A DNA stretch of 8,655 nucleotides from an uncultured Bacteroidota bacterium (GTDB lineage Bacteria; Bacteroidota; Bacteroidia; Bacteroidales; P3), in assembly GCA_900546465.1 (NCBI GenBank), contig URCX01000086.1, forward strand, positions 1-8,655. Direction: 5' to 3'. The position numbers and the translations under genes were made by a program. Under the pieces are notes generated by a model. It was given only the letters and a program-made list of their open reading frames with translations. It was not told the DNA's origin and did not search any database. This document shows positions 1 through 6,622 of the stretch, piece after piece; positions within the stretch are counted from its first letter, which is position 1, and each line of letters opens with the position of its first letter.

Positions 1-1176
1 GTAATCCAAACAGCCGCAAGGAACGGTCAAAGACAAAGTATCAGGAGTGTCTTCAAATGAACAATAATCAATCGAAGGTGGATTGCATGCCCAACATTTG
101 ATCGAAGTCAAGCTGCTGCAACCGGCAAACGCCCAGTCATAGATAGTGGTAACGCTATTGCCAATGGTTACCGAAGTCAAACTGCTGCAATCCTCAAAGG
201 CAGAATATCCGATAGTGGTAACGTTGTTTGGAATGGTTACCGAAGTCAAACTGATGCAATCAGCAAACGCCAAATCTTCGATAATGGTAACGCTATTAGG
301 AATACTTACCGAAGTTTTTGTAGCAGGGCATTGTATTAAAGTATCCTTGGCATAATCGTACAATACTCCGTCTATCGATGAATAATGCGTATTTTCCGAA
401 GCTACATTTATAGAGTTAAGGCTGCTGCACTTGAAAAACGCATCCTCTCCGATATAAATAACGTTATTAGAAATAGTAACCGAAGTCAATCTGCTGCAAT
501 AGCTAAACGCACCCTCACTTATAGCGGTAACGCTATTAGGAATACTTATCGATGGTTTTGTAGCAGGGCATTGTATTAAAGTACTCTGATCATAATCGTA
601 CAATACTCCCTCTATCGATGAATAATGCGTACTCCCCGAAGCTACATTTATAGAGTTAAGGCTGCTGCAACCGAAACACACACAAGGTTCGATGGAAGTA
701 ACACTGTTCGGAATTGTAATCGAAGTCAAACCGGTGCAACCAGAAAACGCAGATCTTCCGATGGAAGTAACACTGTTCGGAATTGTAATCGAAATCAAAC
801 CGGTGCAATCCCGAAACGCGAATCCTCCGATGGAAGTAACAGTGTTAGGAATACTAATCGAAATCAGGTCGGGGCAATTCATGAATGCGTCCCTCCCGAT
901 AGAAGTAACGCTATACGTCGCACCATTATATTCAACCGAACTCGGAATAACAACACCACCGCTCACATAATTATTAATGCTGTAAGCCGTAGAATAATTC
1001 GTTACTGCAACTGCATTTGTACTACCCGTAAGGATTTCGTAATAAAGCGTCTTCCCTTGATAAGTGTAAGAAAAGTCGTAGTCTAATGCCATCACTTGAA
1101 GCGAAAGCAACACCATTGCCACTGCCATCATTGCTCGGCACAGTGGCTTGCCGAAAACATTTGTATTCATATTCAT
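1..1176 (-). CDS. BspA-like leucine-rich repeat surface protein (3' end outside window)
   Basis: The minus-strand frame stays open from an ATG at 1176 to the window edge, giving 392 residues without a stop. Residues 1-30 form a signal peptide (K10 and R14, then a hydrophobic stretch ending VMA before LDYDF), so the product is exported. Residues 75-95 read IPSSVEYNGATYSVTSIG-like, the usual entry to a BspA/LRR_5 domain. From about 92 to 360 there are about nine repeats of roughly 23 residues with the pattern SIGxxAFxxCxxLTSITIPNSVT. Residues 361-392 (CWACNPPS..F..TPDTLSLTVPCG) resemble the capping segment that often ends such arrays, so a C-terminal sorting domain may follow outside the window. 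Family members are surface proteins linked to adhesion; the ligand here is unknown. ATG1170 is an in-frame alternative start. There is no good Shine-Dalgarno, only an A-rich leader, as is normal for the phylum. A -7 box lies at 1212-1219. Confidence 0.9.
   Translation of the reverse strand, partial: MNMNTNVFGKPLCRAMMAVAMVLLSLQVMALDYDFSYTYQGKTLYYEILTGSTNAVAVTNYSTAYSINNYVSGGVVIPSSVEYNGATYSVTSIGRDAFMNCPDLISISIPNTVTSIGGFAFRDCTGLISITIPNSVTSIGRSAFSGCTGLTSITIPNSVTSIEPCVCFGCSSLNSINVASGSTHYSSIEGVLYDYDQSTLIQCPATKPSISIPNSVTAISEGAFSYCSRLTSVTISNNVIYIGEDAFFKCSSLNSINVASENTHYSSIDGVLYDYAKDTLIQCPATKTSVSIPNSVTIIEDLAFADCISLTSVTIPNNVTTIGYSAFEDCSSLTSVTIGNSVTTIYDWAFAGCSSLTSIKCWACNPPSIDYCSFEDTPDTLSLTVPCGCLDY
280..669 (-). 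repeat. 240-bp duplicated unit inside the LRR gene
   Basis: Two segments, 520-669 and 280-429, are close copies exactly 240 bp (80 residues) apart. They encode residues 170-219 and 250-299 of the LRR protein. Both contain SSLNSINVAS, THYSSI, GVLYDY, TLIQCPATK and SIPNSVT in the same order. The DNA is nearly identical over stretches such as gtagcagggcattgtattaa and gaagctacatttatagagtt. The non-LRR insert (HYSSI to CPATK) is the conserved core, and a normal LRR_5 unit sits between the copies. This is an in-frame coding repeat, probably from internal duplication. Confidence 0.85.
690..897 (-). repeat. 69-bp tandem repeats encoding 23-residue LRR_5 units
   Basis: Three consecutive 69-bp units begin near 690, 759 and 828 on the plus strand. 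Each opens with gatggaagtaaca and continues with a close variant of ctgttcggaattgtaatcga. On the minus strand they encode successive TSITIPNSVTSIG..AF..C leucine-rich units at residues of about 93-162. The exact 69-bp period and high DNA identity suggest recent expansion or homogenisation, whereas the units further left are more diverged. Confidence 0.8.
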
Positions 1177-1211
1177 TTCGGTTTTGTTTGTTATTATTTA
1201 ATAATATGAGG

Positions 1212-1240
1212 CAAAGATAGGAAATTATTGCCACATGCAA
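1212..1240 (-). promoter_or_regulatory. Promoter of the BspA-like LRR gene
   Basis: On the minus strand TATCTTTG occupies 1219-1212, a full match to the Bacteroidota -7 consensus TAnnTTTG. A TTG at 1240-1238 lies 18 bp upstream and could be a weak -33 element (consensus TTTG, usual spacing about 19-21). Transcription would start near 1204, leaving a leader of roughly 28 nt, AT-rich and without Shine-Dalgarno, before ATG1176. The -7 box is clear; the -33 element is uncertain. Confidence 0.65.
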
Positions 1241-1303
1241 CACAATTCAAAGAAAATTTTTCACCCGACACGAATTTTCTTCTTTTTAGCAGAGAGAAAA
1301 GTC

Positions 1304-1385
1304 TCCCAAAAACGCCCTTTCCGCATTGCCGAAACGCCGTTTGGGAAAATTATAAGGGCGTTTTAATTTTCTCAAAGGGCGTTTC
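1304..1385. repeat. Inverted/direct repeat cluster with competing arms
   Basis: The arm aaaacgcccttt at 1309-1320 is complementary to two downstream arms, aagggcgtttt at 1354-1364 and aaagggcgttt at 1374-1384, each giving about 11 bp. A third pairing, tcccaaa (1304-1310) with tttggga (1340-1346), would enclose the first arm and compete with both. The near-palindrome aaacgccgttt sits in the loop at 1332-1342. On the plus strand the first pairing is followed by ttttaatttt, as in an intrinsic terminator, but no plus-strand gene precedes it. The cluster lies upstream of the LRR promoter, so it is outside that gene's predicted transcript. Its role is unknown: a decayed repeat element, a protein-binding site or part of an untranslated RNA are all possible. 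Confidence 0.55.
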
Positions 1386-1590
1386 ATTTCCGTCAATTAC
1401 CGATGGCTTTGCAAGTGGTTGAAATTCATATTGTTGCAAGCTTGTCGAATGCTCATGAAAAAATCAGACTTATCACTGTATTATGGGTTCTTTATCAGGT
1501 CATGAAGTCAATGAATTTGCAACTTCTGATATCAGCCTGTTTCCGAGCAGTCGAAATATCAAGGAATGTGAATAGGAGAGAAAATGGAAA

Positions 1591-1630
1591 AAGAAAAAGG
1601 CGATAAAACATGTGATTGCTTTATCGCCTT
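1591..1630 (-). terminator. Rho-independent terminator of the S8 peptidase gene
   Basis: On the minus strand AAGGCGATAAAGCA pairs with TGTTTTATCGCCTT over 14 bp, including one G-T pair, around the six-base loop ATCACA (1630 down to 1597). A T-rich run, TTTTTCTT, follows in the direction of transcription. It begins 22 nt after the peptidase stop codon, the expected place for an intrinsic terminator. Confidence 0.9.
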
Positions 1631-1652
1631 GGTACAAACAAAAAACAAATAT

Positions 1653-4600
1653 TTACTCAATGATTAACTTCTGTTTTATTGTGCTTGTCGTGATGGTATA
1701 AGTACCGCTTGGAAGATTGCGAATATCAATGCTGATGCTTCGTTCTCCGGATTTAAGAGTGTATGTCCGCAATTTACGTCCGAGTATATCGAAAAGAGAT
1801 AATTCAATATCTTTGTGGGTATTGTCGAACTCCAAATGTACAAACTCTTTTGTAGGGTTTGGATACATCTTGAAGTTTGCTATGTTTGCTTCCGCATTTT
1901 CCAAAGAAGAGAGATAAAGGTTAAGTGTGATTATACTGTCGCAACCGTTGACGGTTTGCAGAGTTTGTGTATATACACCCTCCTCGCTGACATTGAAACC
2001 ATTCTCTTGATATATCTCACCGGCATGAATACTTGCATCTATGGAAATATTGTATGCAGGCATTATGCTCAGGTTTAGCGTAAGGATGCTGTCGCAGCCC
2101 GAGCTTGTTTGCAAGGACTGAATGTAAGTCCCCGCCTCGCTAATGTTGAATCCGTTGTCCGTATAGCTCGTACCCTCGCAAATCGCAGCGATTACGGTAT
2201 CATTGTATGCAGGCATTACGGTTATCTCTATGGAGTCAGAAGTATTGCAACCGTAAGGGTCGATTATCCAAGCCCGGTAAGTGGTCGTTTGCTCGGGTGA
2301 AACATTCAGATTGTTCCCCTCTGTTCCATCTGACCAAACTATATTGCTTACATTCTCTGCAATTATCGTTGTACTTTGTCCGGCACATATTTCTCTGTTT
2401 CCGCTGAAAGAGACTTGAAAATCAGGAGCGATTTGTACTCTTACACTGTCGGACCATGCACTTTTATATGCCTGAGAACTTATGCAACGAACGGCGTAAT
2501 TGCCTTGTTGAGTTACGGTCAGAACTCTTGCGGTATCACCTGTTGACCATAGATATTCGGCATAGCCTTCGGGAGCGGAAAGAGTTGCAGGCAAGTCTCC
2601 GCACAGCCAAACCGTATCCGGCAAAACAGGCTTTGGAGGAATGCTTTGCAAAAGCAGTTGAAGACCATCGTAAGCGTTTATTTTTCCATAACCCCATCTC
2701 ATATCACCGTTTGTGCATACTCCTGTATAGTTGTCATTGATGGCACTTTCTCTCAAAAGAGATTTTGCTTGTGCAAGCGTCAGCTCCGGATAGGCTTCCA
2801 GCCATAATGCCAAAATACCGGTAACGACAGGTGCCGCCATGGAAGTGCCACTCATTAAACCATACAACCAATACCGCTCATCGTCTTCCGGTATTCCGCA
2901 TAAGGTCGTTTGGGACGAACTTGTGTATCGATTGCTGAAGCTGTTTACAGAAGAAGACACGGCATGTCCCGGGGCTGTGATGTCAGGTTTTACTCTTCCG
3001 TCTGCCGTTGGTCCATGGGAGGAGAACGAGGCTATATCGTATAGCACCGCAGAACTGTAAATCCATGGATTGGAAGACATGTCCGTCCAAGATTTTTTCG
3101 AGACATAAGCCCCTACCGAGATAATGCTATTGCCTGTTCCGCCAAGTTCTCCTATGGTATACTCTCTATCTCCTGCAGTAGTTATGTAGTTGCTGCTGAC
3201 ACTCATGAATTCTGCATTGCTTAACCACATGTGAACGGAATTGCTATCCGCCAGACTTGTCATTTGAACCAATAGAAAGATATTGGGGTTGCTTTGTTGC
3301 TCATTATCTATATCCAATACCATATTCAGTTTATTGTTATATTGATATAGTTCCATATAGGCTTTGAGATAACAGGAATCAGGCGAGGTTTGATTATTCG
3401 TGCCTATCGTCCATTCGGAATAATCCGCCCCGATAAAGCCCGAACTGTCTCTCTGACAAAAGAAAGACGCTATCTCGTAGTTTGAACCCGTCAATGTATC
3501 GAAAGCGGTAATTAGTATCGCAAAACTGCTGTCAGCCCAGATATCCAAATAAGTTGTTCCTGCAGTCTGTCCGGAGAATGAAATCAAACTACCCATCATC
3601 ATGCCGTTGTTGTATTGTTCGGCAGTATGGAAATGCAATCGTTCGTTGCCTTCATTTCCTGCTGAGCCTACCAATATGAACCCTTCGGGATAGGCTTGGG
3701 TAAAATAATCAAAATATCTGTCTTTCCAAGAGGTGCCGTCATGAGGTCCCACATGACTACCCCAACTAATGTTTATGACACAGGGCTTGCCCACAGAAGC
3801 CGCATATCGACGTATATAGTCTATTCCGGCGATAAAATCCGTGCTTCTTCCGTTCGTTGCAACAAGTACGATATCGCTCATGGGAGCTATTCCTCGGTAC
3901 GGTCTGCAAAGAGAATCGGCAGAACCTCCGCCGGCTGCTATGCCTGCGGTGTGCGAACCATGATTTTGTGTTGTATTATCGGTGGAATCGTTGATTATCT
4001 CTTCCGGTGTCCTTAATTCGTTGCCATAAACGAAATCCTCAGGCGGCGTCCCTGTGGTTGCTGTACAGTCCCAAACGCGTTTTATTCGGTAATTTGTTTG
4101 AGTGGAATCCCAAAAGTTAGGGTGGGTATAGTCAAAGCCTATGTCGATTATTCCGATTACAACATCTTTTCCCAAATATGCTTTCGGCAGGTTCAATCCC
4201 GAGTTTACGTCATTTGTAAAAGTTTGTTCTCTGGCGCTATTCATGTTTGGCTTTGCTTTCACTCCTATATCCAAAAAGCCTACAAGTTGGGAGCGTGCAA
4301 AACTTATGAAGTTGTTTATGGGGATAAGCAGGAGGGCAAGTTCTTTCTGTCTGCTCAGAATACTTATTCCGAAGCGGTTCAGGATACTTGGGTCAAATCC
4401 CTCATCAAATTCCACCATAGCACCGGCGAATACTTCATCTTCTCTTTGTATTAAGCTGTATTTCTCGATGATTTCCTTATCTTTCACAGTGAGTTCTCTG
4501 CCAAGAGAAAGCAGGTCTTGAAATAAAGCCGCAGAAGGTTGGGATAGCCCTTTGAGATGTCTTTCGACATGGGGCTTGTCCTCTTTTACTTTGTTCTCTG

Positions 4601-4679
4601 GTTGTAAGAGTTTTTGAGGCATTGCCACCAAAGCGGCGAATAGAACAAGAAACAGTGATAATGTAATCTTTTTATTCAT
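1653..4679 (-). CDS. Secreted subtilisin-like (S8) serine peptidase with type A T9SS sorting domain
   Basis: This complete 1008-residue protein starts MNKKITLSLFLVLF, a signal peptide. A probable prodomain spans about 30-145. The S8 catalytic domain (about 165-675) has Asp179 in GIIDIGFD, His240 in NHGSHTAGIAAG, oxyanion Asn342 in VGSAGNEG and Ser613 in SGTSMAAP, so the triad is intact and activity is expected. About 270 residues separate Asn342 and Ser613, implying an inserted beta-rich domain as in large S8 enzymes. Two Ig-like regions (about 685-822) and two 51-residue repeats (822-872, 873-923) follow. Residues 936-1008 (FKMYPNPTKE.., ending KQKLIIE) are a type A T9SS C-terminal domain, so the enzyme should cross the outer membrane and be released or anchored outside. 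The substrate is unknown. A TTG at 4703 would extend the frame by 8 residues but lies in the -7 promoter box, so ATG4679 is preferred. Confidence 0.93.
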   Translation of the reverse strand: MNKKITLSLFLVLFAALVAMPQKLLQPENKVKEDKPHVERHLKGLSQPSAALFQDLLSLGRELTVKDKEIIEKYSLIQREDEVFAGAMVEFDEGFDPSILNRFGISILSRQKELALLLIPINNFISFARSQLVGFLDIGVKAKPNMNSAREQTFTNDVNSGLNLPKAYLGKDVVIGIIDIGFDYTHPNFWDSTQTNYRIKRVWDCTATTGTPPEDFVYGNELRTPEEIINDSTDNTTQNHGSHTAGIAAGGGSADSLCRPYRGIAPMSDIVLVATNGRSTDFIAGIDYIRRYAASVGKPCVINISWGSHVGPHDGTSWKDRYFDYFTQAYPEGFILVGSAGNEGNERLHFHTAEQYNNGMMMGSLISFSGQTAGTTYLDIWADSSFAILITAFDTLTGSNYEIASFFCQRDSSGFIGADYSEWTIGTNNQTSPDSCYLKAYMELYQYNNKLNMVLDIDNEQQSNPNIFLLVQMTSLADSNSVHMWLSNAEFMSVSSNYITTAGDREYTIGELGGTGNSIISVGAYVSKKSWTDMSSNPWIYSSAVLYDIASFSSHGPTADGRVKPDITAPGHAVSSSVNSFSNRYTSSSQTTLCGIPEDDERYWLYGLMSGTSMAAPVVTGILALWLEAYPELTLAQAKSLLRESAINDNYTGVCTNGDMRWGYGKINAYDGLQLLLQSIPPKPVLPDTVWLCGDLPATLSAPEGYAEYLWSTGDTARVLTVTQQGNYAVRCISSQAYKSAWSDSVRVQIAPDFQVSFSGNREICAGQSTTIIAENVSNIVWSDGTEGNNLNVSPEQTTTYRAWIIDPYGCNTSDSIEITVMPAYNDTVIAAICEGTSYTDNGFNISEAGTYIQSLQTSSGCDSILTLNLSIMPAYNISIDASIHAGEIYQENGFNVSEEGVYTQTLQTVNGCDSIITLNLYLSSLENAEANIANFKMYPNPTKEFVHLEFDNTHKDIELSLFDILGRKLRTYTLKSGERSISIDIRNLPSGTYTITTSTIKQKLIIE
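1911..2216 (-). repeat. Two 51-residue repeats in the peptidase stalk
   Basis: Adjacent segments 2064-2216 and 1911-2063 encode residues 822-872 and 873-923. Each begins MPAYN, contains NGFN.SE.G.Y.Q.LQT, and ends GCDSI.TLNL. Units with a C-terminal GCDSI..L.L signature are common in large exported proteins of this phylum, between the functional domain and the sorting tail. They are probably structural spacers. Confidence 0.8.
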
Positions 4680-4700
4680 GGTTTTTTCGGTATTGATTTG

Positions 4701-4731
4701 CAAATATATGATTTTATAACAAACTGTACAA
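4701..4731 (-). promoter_or_regulatory. Promoter of the S8 peptidase gene
   Basis: On the minus strand TATATTTG at 4708-4701 matches TAnnTTTG exactly. CTTG, with its TTG at 4731-4729, lies 20 bp upstream as a near-consensus -33 element (TTTG). Both sequence and spacing fit the primary sigma factor of Bacteroidota. The predicted transcript would begin only about 15 nt before ATG4679, which excludes the upstream TTG at 4703 as start codon. Confidence 0.75.
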
Positions 4732-4796
4732 GAAATGCGAATAGAATATATGTATGCTTCTTTTGTATTTACTCTGCCAAGTATTGCAACTCTCTT

Positions 4797-5057
4797 CTAC
4801 TTGATAGGAATTTTATTGAGGATTGCTTTTTTCAAGTTTGTCCTATTCTCGATATCTGTATCCGAACGAACCATTTCTTTTATCTTTGCTTCGGCAGCAT
4901 GAACGGATTTATCCTCGTTGCAAATCGGTCTCTCGTTTTGAATATACATCTTCTCATTTTTCAGAACTTGTCCGTCCTTTTCAAGAAACTTCGCTGCCAT
5001 ATTCGAATTAAGAATTGCCGTTGCGAATAACATCATTGTAGTAATTTGTCTTTTCAT
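4797..5057 (-). CDS. Small exported protein of unknown function
   Basis: This 86-residue protein matches no family I recognise. It starts MKRQITTMMLFATAIL, a positively charged then hydrophobic signal peptide, with likely cleavage near NMAA (residues 19-22). No lipobox cysteine is present, so it should be soluble in the periplasm or exported further. The mature part, about 64 residues, is highly charged and Lys/Glu/Asn-rich with a single cysteine (C46). Its length leaves no room for a T9SS sorting domain. I chose ATG5057: an in-frame ATG at 5111 would add 18 residues, but a -7 promoter box at 5096-5103 lies between the two. The stop is 117 nt upstream of the peptidase start, same strand, with a separate peptidase promoter between them and no clear terminator. 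A functional link to the peptidase is possible but unproven. Confidence 0.6.
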   Translation of the reverse strand: MKRQITTMMLFATAILNSNMAAKFLEKDGQVLKNEKMYIQNERPICNEDKSVHAAEAKIKEMVRSDTDIENRTNLKKAILNKIPIK

Positions 5058-5095
5058 CTTTGTTGATACTATATTGAATATCTTTTCCTTGCTTG

Positions 5096-5103
5096 CAAAT
5101 ATA
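5096..5103 (-). promoter_or_regulatory. -7 promoter box of the small exported protein gene
   Basis: TATATTTG on the minus strand at 5103-5096 matches the Bacteroidota -7 consensus TAnnTTTG and is identical to the box of the neighbouring peptidase gene. It lies 38 nt upstream of ATG5057. No good TTTG -33 element is visible at the expected distance, so the call rests on the -7 box and its position. Confidence 0.55.
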
Positions 5104-5473
5104 GCCTGCATTGCCGTTTTATGATATTGCAGTAAGTAAAAAAATAGTTTTCAGTCCGATAATAAAAGTCAATATTCTGTGATTCATTGCTTCCTGATTT
5201 CTTTTCAGTTGATGCGAAAAGAGCATTTTTTACATTCTGATATCTTTTTTTTGTTTTCGAAATAAGCGTAGCGACTTTCTTTTCAGATTTCGTCAATTAA
5301 AGAAAAGAGATGAGCATAATGAGAGAGACGATTTGTGTTATTACAGAATTTGTAAAGCAATATAATTCTCGGAAATTCTTCTTTGGAAAGTTTCGGATAG
5401 GTCGGAGCAAGGTGCATTTGCTTTTCTTTTTGCAGCGTTGAGGGAAAAGGGGAGAGGATTGCGGCGAATTGAT

Positions 5474-5481
5474 TACCTTTG
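5474..5481 (+). promoter_or_regulatory. -7 promoter box of the thioesterase gene
   Basis: TACCTTTG matches TAnnTTTG. A start of transcription a few bases downstream would leave a leader of about 10 nt before ATG5498, so reading frames starting further upstream are excluded. No TTTG lies at the normal -33 distance; the nearest TTG (5459-5461) is too close. Confidence 0.6.
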
Positions 5482-5497
5482 CAGAAAATTTGAACCG

Positions 5498-5938
5498 ATG
5501 GCAGAGGCTATGATAGAACCGGAAAAGGATTCCTATAAAGTATCATTAAGGATACAAGTTCGTTTCAGTGATTTGGATCCTGTAAATCATGTAAATAACA
5601 GCTTTCAATTTCAATATTATGATTTGGGAAGGATTGATTACTTCGAGAAAGTGATGGGTCGCGAGTTGGATTGGAGTAAATTGGTCGTGGTTATTGTTCA
5701 TACGGAAAACAATTTCTTTTCTCCCATTGTGCAGGGTGAAGAAATCTTTGTGGAAAGCAAGGTCGTGAAATTCGGTAATCGGTCTATGACCATGAACCAA
5801 AGGCTTGTCAATTCACAAGGTACGGTCAAAGGAACATGCAGAACAATTCTTGCCGGTTTCGACAGAAGTTCAAATCTTTCTGCTCCGATAGAGGAGGATT
5901 TCAAAAGGAGGTTCTTGGAATTTGAAGCGGAGAAGTAG
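5498..5938 (+). CDS. Acyl-CoA thioesterase, hot-dog fold (YbgC/FadM-like)
   Basis: This 146-residue protein has the usual length of the single-domain 4-hydroxybenzoyl-CoA thioesterase/YbgC/FadM family. These cytoplasmic enzymes hydrolyse acyl-CoA thioesters to a free acid and CoA. The signature is VRFSDLDPVNHVNNSFQFQY at residues 21-40. Asp27, followed by N30 and H31, corresponds to the family's catalytic Asp in the DxDxxxHVNN motif. The long helix (about 34-53) and the later strands (VVVIVHTENNFFSPIVQGEE, and FVESKVVKFGNRSMTMNQRL) fit the hot-dog fold. The acyl substrate cannot be read from sequence. ATG5498 is preferred because a TAnnTTTG box ends 16 nt upstream; a TTG at 5438 would add 20 residues but precedes that promoter, and ATG5510 is a possible shorter start. 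It is the only plus-strand gene, facing rnhA and sharing a terminator with it. Confidence 0.88.
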   Translation: MAEAMIEPEKDSYKVSLRIQVRFSDLDPVNHVNNSFQFQYYDLGRIDYFEKVMGRELDWSKLVVVIVHTENNFFSPIVQGEEIFVESKVVKFGNRSMTMNQRLVNSQGTVKGTCRTILAGFDRSSNLSAPIEEDFKRRFLEFEAEK

Positions 5939-5961
5939 AGATTGAAAAGGAGAAGATGAAG

Positions 5962-5991
5962 AAAGGGATTTTCGATTTACGGAAATCCTTT
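5962..5991. terminator. Bidirectional terminator between thioesterase and rnhA
   Basis: A 12-bp hairpin with one bulged G (5967), one G-T pair and the five-base loop attta spans 5962-5991. It begins 24 nt after the thioesterase stop and directly abuts the rnhA stop on the other strand. On the plus strand the stem is followed by tcttattttc. On the minus strand the tail is C/T-rich but lacks a long T run, so termination may be weaker in that direction. Confidence 0.75.
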
Positions 5992-5992
5992 C

Positions 5993-6622
5993 TTATTTTC
6001 GTCCGAAGTCTGCGGGTATTTCGCCCCAACTTTGGGTATCCCATTTTATTATTTCGGTGGTATAGGTGTTTTCTTGCAACCATTTCTCTGCTCTTGCTAT
6101 GTAATCGAAGAGGTCTTTGTTCTTTTCGTTGCGTTCCATCTTGGTTTTGCATTTTTTCTGCTCCACCCATTTTATTGCGTTGACGCTGTCGGTATATAGC
6201 GGTTGGGAAAGTCCGCGGCGTTTAAGGTAAGACAAGCCGTGAACTATGCCGAGAAATTCACCTATATTGTTTGTGCCATACGGGTGTTTGTAATAGAAAA
6301 TAGTCTTTCCCGTTGCAACGTAAACGCCTCTGTATTCCATAAGTCCGGGATTGCCGCTGCATGCTGCATCTGTGGCTATGCTGTCGGTTATCGGCAGATA
6401 GGAGGTGCGTGCAGTCTGCTTTGGTTGCGGCGTTGCCTGTTTTTTGTAAATGAATTTATCGGGAGATTGCTTGAAAGCTTCTCTTGCCTGCACCGGATTA
6501 TCGAAAGATTTATATTTTGCTCCCTCATACCCGAATACTGACTTCTTACATTCCTCCCAATTATCGAATATACCTTGCTTTCTGCCTATCCAAACTACGT
6601 AATACTTGTTTTTATTTGCCAT
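5993..6622 (-). CDS. rnhA: Ribonuclease HI with N-terminal viroplasmin-like domain
   Basis: This 209-residue cytoplasmic enzyme would degrade the RNA strand of RNA-DNA hybrids during replication and repair. Residues 5-50 (KYYVVWIGRKQGIFDNWEEC, then KYKSFDNPVQAREAF) are the viroplasmin/RNase H1 N-terminal domain, which binds hybrid duplexes. A linker rich in Lys, Pro and Gln follows (about 52-75). The catalytic domain (about 78-209) shows Asp85 in ATDAACSGNPG, Glu122 in NNIGEFLGI, Asp145 in LYTDSVNA and a terminal Asp205 in IPADFGRK, matching the DEDD metal-binding set. ATG6622 gives the full N-terminal domain and is only 4 nt after the stop of the upstream surface-protein gene. No TAnnTTTG box lies in the preceding 100 nt, so cotranscription, and perhaps translational coupling, is likely. 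Confidence 0.93.
   Translation of the reverse strand: MANKNKYYVVWIGRKQGIFDNWEECKKSVFGYEGAKYKSFDNPVQAREAFKQSPDKFIYKKQATPQPKQTARTSYLPITDSIATDAACSGNPGLMEYRGVYVATGKTIFYYKHPYGTNNIGEFLGIVHGLSYLKRRGLSQPLYTDSVNAIKWVEQKKCKTKMERNEKNKDLFDYIARAEKWLQENTYTTEIIKWDTQSWGEIPADFGRK

Larger units (their letters stand above)
1177..1652. other. Intergenic region between LRR and peptidase genes
   Basis: This 476-bp stretch holds the LRR gene promoter (1212-1240), a cluster of inverted and direct repeats (1304-1385) and the terminator of the peptidase gene (1591-1630). Between 1386 and 1590 I see no convincing gene. A plus-strand frame of about 67 codons at 1403-1606 runs into the terminator stem, has no promoter or family resemblance, and is probably chance. 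TTGCAA occurs three times in the stretch (near 1410, 1434 and 1517) without a regular spacing that would suggest a known site. Confidence 0.6.
5058..5497. other. Divergent intergenic region, no gene seen
   Basis: This AT-rich 440-bp stretch separates the leftward small-protein gene from the rightward thioesterase gene and carries a promoter box for each at its ends (5096-5103 and 5474-5481). A minus-strand frame at 5069-5296 begins with TTG, is Lys-rich and covers the small gene's promoter, so I do not accept it. On the plus strand agcaa(7 nt)ttgct followed by ttttcttttt near 5407-5431 looks like a weak terminator, but its stem is only 5 bp and no transcript upstream is evident. I see no tRNA or known structured RNA. 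Confidence 0.5.

Noticed and set aside
690..897. Regular repeats considered as a CRISPR array
   Set aside because: The 69-bp units are contiguous coding repeats of an LRR protein with no unique spacers.
625..1086. Repetitive plus-strand open frame of 153 codons
   Set aside because: It is the antisense reflection of the LRR array; the minus-strand frame carries a signal peptide, canonical LRR_5 units and a promoter.
1403..1606. Plus-strand open frame of 67 codons
   Set aside because: It ends inside the terminator stem of the peptidase gene, lacks a promoter box, and shows no recognisable domain or signal peptide.
5069..5296. Minus-strand, Lys-rich open frame of 75 codons
   Set aside because: It begins with TTG, has no upstream -7 box, and covers the promoter and leader of the better supported small exported gene; low-complexity AT-rich sequence explains it.
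5407..5431. Possible small intrinsic terminator of an sRNA
   Set aside because: The stem is only 5 bp with a 7-nt loop, and no promoter box was found upstream on the same strand.
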